From contig CM068316.1 in NCBI GenBank assembly GCA_034766995.1, positions 26,815,106-26,879,105 on the forward strand: a stretch of DNA of 64,000 nucleotides, read 5' to 3'. The notes beneath the pieces are model-generated. The model saw nothing but the letters and a program-made list of their open reading frames with translations. It was not told the DNA's origin and did no database searches. The translations under genes were made by a program, and so were the position numbers. This stretch comes from Acanthacorydalis orientalis (Eukaryota > Arthropoda > Insecta > Megaloptera > Corydalidae). How positions within the stretch are numbered: the stretch's first letter is position 1; every line of letters begins with the position of its first letter. Positions 55,246-64,000 of this stretch are shown here, piece after piece.

Positions 55246-55599
55246 TTACGCGGGTGCAAAAATTTTAGTCTTTTTCTCTCATCTCTTACCATATTTACTG
55301 TAATTGTGGCTCTTAGTATTCTTTTTCGTGTTAATTTATTCAAAGAAACATCAACAAATAACTTTTATTTCGTCTTGACTACAATATAAAAAATATAATA
55401 TTAATGTCATAAATGTATTAAATATAGATTAATAATTTACTCTAACATTCAGAGTAGAAGATTAGAATGAATATAAATATTTTTTTCCTATAAACCTATC
55501 TCATCTAGAATGTACACAAGTATTAGGTGTGTATAAAATGTAAGTTATTTTTTGGCAAACTTTTGCTTGGTTTTCATAATATATAAAATACAATTCAGT

Positions 55600-57190
55600 C
55601 ATTAAAATAATTATCCGCGCTTTATACGACCTTTTGCCATCTCTCGGATATGTTTCGAATTTCTTTGTAAAAAAGACATCAGCTTAGAGACAATGAAATT
55701 TTCAATCCTTTTTTGTATCACACCTTGAAAGAGCTGTTCGTCTTAAGAGTTTTACATCGACCAGAATAAATGATAATCCGAAGACTCCAAGTCAGGTGAA
55801 TACGTCATGTGCAGGAAAACTTCTCAGCATAAGTTGAAGATAATCAAATCAAAATCAAAAAATATTTTATTGTGATGAGTTTTACACAGTTTCAACGCCG
55901 TATTTACCGTGCGTTGAATGGAAATTGAGGTTTGGTCCGGGGTTTTAGCCGAGGTTTTTAAACCAGTTTCGATAGGAGAATTGTGTTTCAGGAAGTGGGT
56001 ATAGTGGATGGTTTGAAGTGATGGAGCCCGGAAAAAATTTTCAAAAAACCGGAAGGAATGGATATTTGCATACAGAACATTTATGGACGGCACAGGCAGT
56101 ACAGGATGATTACAACGACATACAAAAATAATAAGACTTAACCTAGCTTAGCTAACTTAACTAATCTTAACTACCTTAGCCCAGCTTAACTAATCTTATC
56201 TAACTTATGTACGGGGCCACCAGACCTTGATCTGATGGCACTGCGATACGGTCGCGGGTTGATTGTTTTGATTGTTTGATGAGCGTCACTACACTACACA
56301 CTAGTACTTCGTGTTGTTAACTTTAGCACTCACGCAACTCACAGACGGACCTCAAGGGGGAAGTTGAAGGTAGTTTTTTCAGTAGTAAGAGTAACATGCG
56401 ATCTAGCGTTGTCGTGCAGAAAAATGACTTTGAGGCTTCCATGTTCCGTAAATGGTCTTTCAGTACCATTTCGTTATCTAAATGATTCAACTAAGGATCA
56501 CAGCGCTCAGTTGTAACCATTTCACTCGGTTGGAAAAACGCGTAAATCAGCAAACCCTTCTTGTCCCACCCACAGATGCACAAACAGATCTTTTTGGTAT
56601 GCATACTCGGAATTACTATTGATAGTTAACCAGGGTTTATCCATGAATGTGTGTGTTTAGGATTGTCATACATAATTCATTTTTTATCGCCGGTAACTTT
56701 TCCACAAAAAAATCTTACATTTCCTGGCATGCAACATGATCCTTGTGAACCAGTAAACAATTCTGTTTTCGAGGAGTTCATGTGATACATACTTCCGAGT
56801 TTCTGATTTTTCTCATTCAATTCAATCATCTCTAAACTGTTGCTGATCATCTTCCAGTTGTTTTGTGAGTTCTTCTTACCTTTGCGATGGATTTTCATTT
56901 AATAATGCTTGAAAATAATCGGGATTTAATCTTTATGGTATTCCAGAGCATAGTCGTTCACTGATATTAAAATCACCGGTCTTAAAAAGTAGAAATCAAT
57001 ATTTGTAAATATTCTGCGAGACAGCACTTTCATCAAGTACAGAATAAATTGATTCTCATATACTTTAGCAGGGTTCTCCTCTTGTTGGATCTCGTAGCGA
57101 ATGCATTGTTGAATATACAGCTTTTCGTCTCTCATTATGTGCACTACAGTTTTGTGATGTTTATCATTAATTAATGATATATGATGTTCC
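55600..57190 (-). pseudogene. Mariner transposase, degraded
   Basis: In order: MRDEKLYIQQCIRYEIQQEE with IDFYFLRPV and VNDYALEYHKD (56926-57192) fit the N-terminal HTH and linker. A WW/IPSMHTKKICLCICGWDKKG segment fits the central block (family GLHPKKVMLCIWWDxKG), FLHDNARSHVTLTTEK (about 56390-56430) is the second Asp region, and beyond the insert SSDYHLFWSM (third Asp) and a C-terminal ERWQKV-like end follow. Frameshifts and stops throughout. Confidence 0.65.
55840..56360 (-). mobile_element. SINE-like or truncated retroposon with 9-bp TSD
   Basis: Direct repeats AAGTTGAAG (55831-55839, 56361-56369) bound 521 bp of higher GC. Read on the minus strand it ends AATAAAATATTTTTTGATTT then GATTTGATTAT, an A/T-rich tail. 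It contains a stem-loop GCCATCAGATC/GGTCTGGTGGC (56217-56240) and a run of TTAAG/TTAGC-type short repeats (about 56140-56200). The 89-codon frame at 55824-56093 has no similarity that I recognise. No reverse transcriptase is present. Whether it is a SINE or a deleted LINE is open. Confidence 0.65.
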
Positions 57191-57309
57191 ACATACTTAG
57201 ATCCTAACTCTCAAAAAATGTACGAAGGTGGAAATTTATTCGAATTTTAAATAATTGTACCAGTGCGTTGAAATTTTTCATGCACACAATAAAATAATTT
57301 ATTTTCTTG

Positions 57310-57900
57310 TAAACAAATGTTTTATTGAATTAATTGAACAATATTCATTGTTTTCTATATCTTTTTTGCAACGTTTGAGAAACATTTGCTTCTGTCGTAA
57401 AAGCTGATAAATTTATTGTTGCGGAATAAAAAAAATGTAGTCTTTCATGAATTCCTAGTAACTCAATCAATTTTAATTAGGTCTGCATCAAAATGTGTTG
57501 TGTAGCGCTGACATCACGAAAGATAACATTGTTTTGATAAGTAAAGTTGAATGTTTTGTGGATGAGTTTCTTCAGTTAGTCTAAATTGATGACAGTACGT
57601 ATCTGATATTATTTCGCTGGCACATACCAACTCATAAAATATTACTCACTTATAACTTCATCAAATAGAAACATTTTTCGAAGATGCAAATCATCGTTTG
57701 GCATCGTTTTAACGACTTCATTATGTAATCTCTTAGTGCGTTTAAATGTAATATTATTGTATCAATATTATTTCACATTTAATATTTTATCTACAATATT
57801 TGCAGTTTTAAATCTGTCTCGATTAATATGACGAGAAATGTAATTTCCACTTACTTCATCATCTTTCAATAAATGATAGGATACATAACACCATTTTCTG
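57310..57900 (-). pseudogene. Tc1/mariner transposase relic, paired with 24 kb
   Basis: Copy of the repeat at 24000-24900 (see there). The D-N motif is more decayed than in the other copy. Termini not found. Confidence 0.4.
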
Positions 57901-58012
57901 TATAAATTGAACAAATCATACAAATAAAAAAATAACCGCGTTCTAAAAATATCAAAGTTTTGTTCATTACACGATTAATATGCAATCAGATAGTTTATTT
58001 TACCATCTAATA

Positions 58013-59270
58013 CAGTGGTTTTCAAACTTTGTCGACTGATGGAACTCTTAAGATTATAATTTTTTTGCGGAACCCCTACCATTCTAAGAAAAAAATAGTT
58101 AAAATATCATTGAAAATATCAATATCGTGTGCAATTTATATGGAAAATGAAAAGAAAAGAAAATCATTATTTCCTTATATTTTTGTTTTAATGAACAATT
58201 TTAATATAAATTAAACAGTATTAATTACTAATTTAATAATCATTGCTACACATATGTAAGTTAATGGCTGGGATGTGCTTGCATTTTTTGAAACAAAATA
58301 TCGAAACCAGGTGCTCTATTGGTGCTGTTTGTAAGCGCATTTCATATTCGGCATCCAGTCTTTTTCTGTATTTAGTTTTTGTAGCTACATAGGTTGAAAA
58401 TGATTTTTCGCATAAGTTTTGACGAATGACATTAGGATCTTTACTGCTTTTTGTAGTGATTTCGGGGTATTTTGTGTGAATTTGTAACCAAAAATCAAGA
58501 AGTTGTTCTTACTGGTATTTAGGTTTTAATCTTGAATCTGCTGAGATGTCAATTAATTGCTCTTTTTATTTCATTAGCAAATGATCTGGTTTATTGTAAA
58601 TTCTGAAATGAATTTTTCAATACGAATTATACGAATTAACTTCTTTTGTGAATTATTCATACACTTTTTTCAACTGAAAAATGTGTTCTAATAAGTATTT
58701 TTTAATATTATTACCCAAATTTAATTCATTCTCCATTAGAAAATTATTCAGTTTTTTAAAACATTGTACATTATTCTTTTTAGATATGATGCCCACATTT
58801 TTAAAAATAAATGTAATGCATTAATAATTTTTATTAATTTCAATAATATGCACCTTAAGTCCTTGAAGAGATGTATTAACTTCATTTAAAATCTGCCAAA
58901 TAGGCCATCAGTTGCAACCACATTTCGTCATCTAATTTTGGAGCATAATCATGTTTACGTTCGTTAAAAAAATTCTTAGTTCACATTTAAACTCAAAAAA
59001 TCGGCTCAATATTTTTCCTCGCGATAACCATCACACTTCTGCATGTAAAATCAAGGTTTTATGGTTATTAGATAATTCATCGCGTAACAAAGTCAATAAT
59101 TTGGATTTAATTCTTTGGATTTGATTAAATTTATAATTTTTACAACGTTATACAAAACCTCCTTCAGTGTTTTTAGCTTTTCGGATTTTTTTTGAAAATT
59201 CTTTCGAATCTTGACTTTGACTCGCGGAACCGCCGAAGAGGTTGCGCGAAACACAGTTTGAAGAGCACTG
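58013..59270 (-). mobile_element. hAT element with 8-bp TSD
   Basis: The 8-bp direct repeat ATCTAATA (58005-58012, 59271-59278) flanks ends CAGTGGTTTTCAAACTTTGT and (complement) CAGTGCTCTTCAAACTGTGT, the classic hAT terminus CAGTGxTTxxCAAAC. The 1258-bp length and single remaining gene segment indicate an internally shortened copy. Confidence 0.9.
58265..59170 (-). pseudogene. hAT transposase, C-terminal half, degraded
   Basis: The minus strand from 59110 down gives LLRDELSNNHKTLILHAEV, WLSRGKILSRFFEFKCELRI, MAYLADF-like residues, NEVNTSLQGLK, and near the end FWLQIHTKYPEI, NLCEKSFSTYVATKTKYRKR and LDAEYEMRLQTAPIEHLV. That is the middle and dimerisation region of ZBED/GTF2IRD2-like hAT transposases (family HxEVRWLSRGKxLxRxFEL, CExxFSxLxxIKTKYRxRL). 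The BED zinc finger and first catalytic Asp are missing. Frameshifts are present. Confidence 0.8.
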
Positions 59271-59278
59271 ATCTAATA

Positions 59279-60104
59279 CATTAAACATATTAACATTCTG
59301 AATTTCAATATAGACTTTTATTAAACTTTTCATATATATTTTTTTTATTTATTTTGCTGTCAGATTCAGTAGATAGCAGTGATAAATAGTATTTTTTTCT
59401 TCTTCAAACCATTAAAAACAAAACATATTTTTAGAAATTTTTATAAAAAAAATTGTGTTCATACGCAATGCGGTCAAAAAGACAGACTCGTTTGATTTCG
59501 ATCGGTGGTCGTTCGAACGTATATTTGAATGTAACACGATGATACTGTGACCGCCTAGATTGTAAAGCATTGTATTGTTTTTCCTTTTTCAACTGGCATT
59601 GAATCGGAGTCACTCTGACTGTAGCTCAAAACATGATTTCAAGTTGAATATTAGTTCTGGAATCATAAATGTCCATTTCATCGATTAAATAAGTTATAAT
59701 GTTCAAACAAATTTCAATCCTATAATGCAAATAAATTAAAAGTTTTTTTGCTAACAGTTATGACAATACTCTTAATACACATGTTATAATATTTATACAC
59801 TGTTGATTTATAATCAGTATAGTTACAATTCTTTCACAATGTTTGAGTATAAATGATATGTTTTTATGGAATTATTTGGAAGAAATAAATAGAATATATC
59901 GTGAAAAATAATTTGACATTAGAATAAACTATTTATTACATTGATAAATATTCTTTATAATATAAAATACCAATATTTATATTTTTTATGATATAAATAT
60001 TAGAAAATATAGTTTGATCCATACTACGAATTTCGAAAGTTGTTAAAATAAGTCAAAAATTTTCAATGAAATGTTATTTTTTTTATTTTAAAATACTAGT
60101 GGGC
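59279..60104. other. AT-rich spacer, no gene seen
   Basis: GCGGTCAAAAAGACAG (about 59470) resembles the piggyBac subterminal motif, but no TTAA-bounded element was found. The 60-codon frame at 59431-59613 is unrecognised. Confidence 0.45.
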
Positions 60105-60204
60105 TTTGTTCCGTAGTTGCTATGCTCGCCAACCCCTGGAACTCCGCCCCCGACTCGGTTCGTTTGTATCGCATACTTTTGTTCAATATCGTAATGTGTG
60201 TGTT

Positions 60205-60282
<78 letters not shown>

Positions 60283-60286
<4 letters not shown>

Positions 60287-61212
60287 GTTAGACAATTAAG
60301 TAATGCGACCGATTTTTTTTCTCGGCCTGTGGTAACACTGCGAACCTGTAACTCCGCCACCGTAATAGCAGATCCCTACTCTCTCGATTGAGACTTTGAC
60401 CACCCTCGTACGATCATTTCTTCGCCAGCTGTTTAGTGTTTTGTAACAACGCGCGAGTAGTGCATGTCACGAAAATGAATATATATATATATATATATCG
60501 CTCAAGATTGTCTCGAGCAGGTTGAAAGTGATCCTACTCTTCTCGATCGAGTTATTACTGGTGATGAAAGTTGGTTCTTTCAATATGACCCCGAAACTAA
60601 ACGACAAAGCCAACAGTGGCTGTCCTCTGGAGCACCAAGGCCAAAGAAGGCGAGAATGAGCAAATCCAAAGTGAAAACCATGTTGATTTGCTTCTTCGAC
60701 AGCAAAGGGGTGGTTCACAAAGAGTTCGTACCACCTGGACAAACCGTAAATCAAGTATTCTACCGCAATGTGCTCGAAAAATTACGAAAAAGGGTGCTCA
60801 GAGTGCGTCCAGAGATCGCGAAGACTTGGGTTCTGCATCACGACAATGCTCCCTGTCACAGTGCGTTCAGTGTCTCTCAGTTTTTGGCGTCTAAAGGCAT
60901 CGCAACGTTACCACAACCGCCCTATTCACCGGACATGTCACCCTGCGACTTTTTCCTATTCCCCCATATGAAAAAATTCGTCAAAGGTCGACATTTTGAC
61001 TCCGTTGAAGATATCCAAGAATCTGTGACGAGGGTACTCGGAGAGGTCCCACAAGAAGTGTTCCAGAATTGTTACGAAAACTGAAAAACTCGCTGGAATA
61101 AGTGTATAGATGCGGGAGGGGACTACTTTGAAGGGGATCGTAGCGATGTACCTTAATTTTTAAATATACTCGATTTTTGAATTTTGTCGCATTACTTAAT
61201 TGTCTGACCTCG
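60283..61212 (+). mobile_element. Deleted mariner, lineage A copy 3
   Basis: Ends TGAGGTTAGACAATTAAGTA and (complement) CGAGGTCAGACAATTAAGTA with TA flanks (60281-60282, 61213-61214); 930 bp. The left flank is the AT array. The sequence is nearly identical to the other two copies outside the deletion. Confidence 0.9.
60475..61157 (+). pseudogene. Mariner transposase, HTH lost, catalytic domain kept
   Basis: The start ATG at 60475 is followed at once by an AT array (to 60498) in place of the HTH and linker. Then, in another phase, come DCLEQVESDPTLLDRVITGD with ESWFFQYDPETKRQSQQW (first catalytic Asp), CFFDSKGVVHKEFVPPG, VLHHDNAPCH and YSPDMSPCDFFLFP (second and third Asp, 34 apart). A TGA replaces the Trp of YENWKTRW near the end; after it GGDYFEGD is still readable. 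All three catalytic residues survive here, unlike in the two sister copies. The array length leaves the ATG one unit out of frame. Confidence 0.82.
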
Positions 61213-61550
61213 TATATATGTTAGTGTATCTATATAATCACTGTCACAGTTATATTGCAACGTTTGTTTTATAGTCCCACATTTCATTGTAGTTGTTTTT
61301 ATATTGGGCTGTTGTCGGGGCATCCTTTGCCTCTAGGGACGGCCATCACATATTGAACTGACATTTAAAATCATAGGCTGACCAGAAACATCGCCAAATT
61401 CGTGCAAAAAAAGTTATTATACCAATATCATAATTTTTTGTGTAAATTCGGGGGTTTCATCGTTAATAATAATTTAATACAAAATCTCTACACGTTTTTT
61501 GTTCAGTTTTTAGTACAATATTTTGTTCATGATTTGAAATTTTACGGAAC

Positions 61551-61560
<10 letters not shown>

Positions 61561-61595
<35 letters not shown>

Positions 61596-62222
61596 ACATA
61601 TTTTTTTATTATGCACATTTGCCACTTTGAACTATTTTTGTAAGGTAATTAAATTTTGATTTGGAATTTGTTTATATGAATGTGGTTTATAAAAAATTAG
61701 AAGAACGAAAAATGTATGTATTTTATTCGATTCTTTTCATCAATTCTTATATTTTATTAGTAAAGAGCTTTATTTCATTCATTACAGTTGTATGTGTGTT
61801 TTGTTCAAATTCATAGAAATGATAAATCTTTCAATGTTTGACTAGAGAAATAAATAAAAAAATAAAAAAATGTAACCTTAATTATATTGAGTTTTGCTCA
61901 ATTTTCTGTACTAAATATTTACCATTTTAGTTTAGAAAAAATGAAGGTTAACTTAAATAAAGGAAGATATTATATATCATTTTTTTACGTTTTTTTAATT
62001 ATAATCCCACATGTGTATAGGATTATAGTGCAGATAACAAATTTCATTGAAGACAATCACTCATTCTAACGAATACAAATGTGATCTATTTTAAGCTGCT
62101 TCATAAATAAAAATTGACACAAATGAGAGAACATTATATTATGAATGACATTTTTGTTGTCATTTAATTCTTGTTTTATTTGCCCTATGAATGCTTCTCA
62201 TTGTGTTCTGTTTTAATTAAAG
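61561..62222. other. Spacer with a possible signal-peptide frame
   Basis: AT array at 61554-61592. A plus-strand frame from ATG 61941 reads MKVNLNKGRYYISFFYVFLI then IIP, basic then hydrophobic like a signal peptide. It could belong with the exon candidate at 62223, but no phase-compatible splice pair was found. Confidence 0.3.
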
Positions 62223-62419
62223 ATGATAATCCTTGTCGGCTGTATGATATCATATGTAACTCTTCAGACATATGTCTAACATGTAGTTGCGTATCAGTTA
62301 GATTGCGTATAGTTAGTGAACTATGTGAGTTTAAATATTTTTGTGAAAGAAATTATTCATTTTTGAAGATAAAATATCAAAACGGAAACATATTTTTTAT
62401 GACGTTAAATTATATATAA
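62223..62419 (+). CDS. Possible Kazal-like cysteine-rich exon
   Basis: An acceptor-like TTTTAATTAAAG precedes an open frame: DNPCRLYDIICNSSDICLTC, SCVSVRLRIVSELCEFKYFC, ERNYSFLKIKYQNGN, stop at 62417-62419. Seven cysteines in about 60 residues, and the segment C-x3-FC...SFLKIKYQNG, recall the second half of Kazal inhibitor domains (CxLxxxxC...LxVxxxGxC). The last Kazal Cys is replaced by Ile, and the TY-x-N motif is absent. Secreted protease inhibitor is a guess; decay or chance is possible. Confidence 0.25.
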
Positions 62420-62443
62420 TACAGTTTAATATTATTTATAATA

Positions 62444-62445
62444 TA

Positions 62446-62502
<57 letters not shown>
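62444..62502. repeat. (AT)n microsatellite
   Basis: About 58 bp of AT. Confidence 0.95.
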
Positions 62503-62505
<3 letters not shown>

Positions 62506-62572
62506 ATTAAATCAATGTGGAAATGTATAAATAATAGTTAAAAATTAATATCTACAAGTGTACTTTTAATTA

Positions 62573-62575
62573 CAT

Positions 62576-62641
<66 letters not shown>
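62573..62641. repeat. (ACAT)n(AC)n(AT)n microsatellite
   Basis: Three adjoining simple repeats. Confidence 0.95.
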
Positions 62642-63545
62642 TAATGTTGTAAATAATGAATAATTCATAAATGTAAATTGCATATAATAGTTAAAAAATG
62701 TATTTGATAAGTCCGACAAAAGAAGTTAAAATAAAAATTAACGAACATCTACACTTTTTAAATAGTAAAATAAGTCTTTAGAGATATAAACGTGCGCTGT
62801 AGATTTAAACTTGAATTTAAAAAAAATATTTTTTCTTCAGAATTTTGGCTAAATTTATTGAGTTATTTGTTATGTTGACTTTTAAATATGAAAATACCTT
62901 CAATTTAGTTAAACGGAAAAAAATTGAAATGCGTTATTTATTAATACAAATTAATATATAATATTTACACATAAGTAAAAAAATTAAATATGTATTTTGT
63001 GAAAATTATGAATATTTGGTATTATTAATTTAGATTTCGGATATTGAATGTGACAGTATAATCTTATGCAATTATAGCGCATGGTGGCTGTGAACACTGT
63101 AGAAGAGGTTGTGGGAGGGAAATAGTTAATTACACATTTATAGAAATAAAATATAAAAAATGTATAATATTTTTGTTATGAGTTGTTTCTAATTATGTCA
63201 CACTTGCACAGCTTAACTAGTCTCAAACTGTCCAATAGAAGAAATCAAGGAATTGTTATTAATTTATCTAAAACAGTCTAGCTAATCTTTATAAAACTTC
63301 AGATACACAAATTGTAAACAAACTTTTGAAATAATTATTAATTTTTTTATTATACACATTTTTATATTTTCCCATAAAGCATATATAATAATTTACTAAA
63401 AAAATTAATATATATATATATATATATATTTGTATATATGTATATATATATATATACATAGTGTAGTGAGATGACTAACCGATTTGTATATAGCTTCAAA
63501 GTAAAAAAATGCATTTTGTAATTTTTATTAATTTGATAATATCTA
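62642..63545. other. AT-rich spacer, no gene seen
   Basis: AT arrays near 63410-63460; nothing else recognised. Confidence 0.55.
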
Positions 63546-64000
63546 TTAGACTGGTAATAAAATAATTGCGGTTTTTCTTTTCTGAATTCTAACAAAAATT
63601 TTTTTCCATGAAAGTGGCATTTCATCTTGTTCATGTTAATATTATTTTGAAGTTCATTTCCCGGTCTGTATTTTGGTAACATCGATTTTGGTTTTATTGT
63701 TAATTTTGTTTTTAATTGCGCTATTGAATTAAAACGTAAAAAATAACAGAAAATTAAACGATTTTTTTTATGTGGGTACTGTTAAGGAACGTACTGTGCA
63801 ATTGTGGTTCCAAAAATTTCGTGTTTACGACGAGAGCCTTGAAAATGATAAAATGTGCGGGCATCTTTCTTCAATTCATAACGACCAACTGAAGGCGTTA
63901 GTTGAATCAGAACCACGCACAACAATTCCAGAGCTTGCAAAAAACTTAGGCGTTAGTCATCCAATAGTTATGGAAAACTTAAAACCACTGAAATTAAAAA
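63546..64000 (+). mobile_element. Mariner of the 3735/24958 lineage, cut by window end
   Basis: TA at 63544-63545, then TTAGACTGGTAATAAAATAA. About 200 bp of terminal and leader sequence precede the transposase start region. The last bases (CCACTGAAATTAAAAA) resemble the deletion junction of the 3735 copy, so this is probably another internally deleted copy; the right end is outside. Confidence 0.75.
63755..64000 (+). pseudogene. Mariner transposase N-terminal part (partial)
   Basis: An open plus-strand frame has GTVKERTVQLWFQKFRVYDE (first HTH), SLENDKMCGHLSSIHNDQLK (linker) and TTIPELAKNLGVSHPIVMEN (second HTH) then LKPL. No stop occurs from GTVKERT to the window end. The family start codon region just upstream is disrupted (KLNDFFYV preceded by stops further up). 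Catalytic residues, if any, lie outside the window. Confidence 0.65.

Larger units (their letters stand above)
55249..57290 (-). mobile_element. Mariner lineage E carrying a SINE-like insert
   Basis: Transposase relics run on the minus strand from about 57190 to 55600. A left end near ACGCGGGTGCAAAAATTTTA (55249) is likely; the right end (near 57255-57290, TGTACCAGTGCG) is poorly preserved, so limits are approximate. A 521-bp retroposon lies inside. Confidence 0.6.
60105..61560 (+). repeat. Unclassified dispersed repeat, copy 4, mariner inside
   Basis: Head TACTAGTGGGCTTTGTTCCG, GC-rich stretch, TTCAATATCGTAATG, a GT/AT array (60194-60282) and then a mariner. Beyond it are TCTATATAATCACTGTCACAG (61228) and a tail with CGTTAATAATAATTTAATAC (about 61460), matching copy 2. 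Confidence 0.55.

Noticed and set aside
60616..60971. 67- and 92-codon plus-strand frames in other phases (equivalents at 14318-14524 and 33214-33497)
   Set aside because: Alternate-phase shadows present in all three lineage A mariners, with no protein-like features.

Overview
The window is about 75% A+T, eukaryotic, and reads as transposon-dense intergenic DNA from an insect. I infer an ant, bee or wasp, because mariner relics of several lineages, piggyBac, Tigger, hAT and R1/I-group non-LTR elements are mixed with very long (AT)n microsatellites. The species is not determined. I see no operons, CRISPR array, rRNA or intact tRNA. Almost every protein-like stretch is a broken transposase or reverse transcriptase.

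Layout. 1-9.7 kb: a SINE-like retroposon with a tRNA-like 3' part (919-1213), a Tc1/mariner-type MITE with perfect 23-bp termini (1613-2165), an internally deleted mariner (3735-4295), a full-length dead mariner (5896-7177), a TTAA-flanked MITE (7465-8173) and two copies of an unclassified dispersed repeat. 10.4-16.6 kb: a Tigger element split by a non-LTR fragment, a possible host exon (13472-13696), and a Tc1-like element carrying both a mariner and an LTR-like insert. 17-28 kb: mariner relics, a piggyBac deletion derivative (18356-20020), three non-LTR pieces or hosts of them, a hAT fragment and a second TTAA MITE (27311-27637). 28-41 kb: microsatellites, an unclassified repeat with an inverted copy at 52 kb, a LINE relic split by a mariner, further mariners and an ~800-bp palindrome (39637-40440). 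41-51 kb: a mariner containing a solo LTR, a second piggyBac with half its transposase readable, one convincing host first coding exon (46163-46218), and a Tigger with an internal duplication. 51-64 kb: mariners with duplicated ends, a mariner carrying a SINE-like insert, a hAT element with 8-bp target duplications, a third copy of one mariner lineage, a possible Kazal-like exon and an N-terminal mariner piece cut by the window end.

How parts relate. The elements are mostly nested: Tc1 > mariner + LTR-like insert; mariner > solo LTR; mariner > SINE-like; Tigger > LINE; LINE > mariner; hAT > LINE; unclassified repeat > mariner. That gives relative ages. Several families survive only as internal-deletion derivatives with intact ends, meaning non-autonomous copies that would need enzyme from elsewhere. 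Host-gene evidence is thin: one start-codon exon with a good donor site, and three weaker exon or pseudoexon candidates (13472-13696, 41319-41459, 62223-62419).
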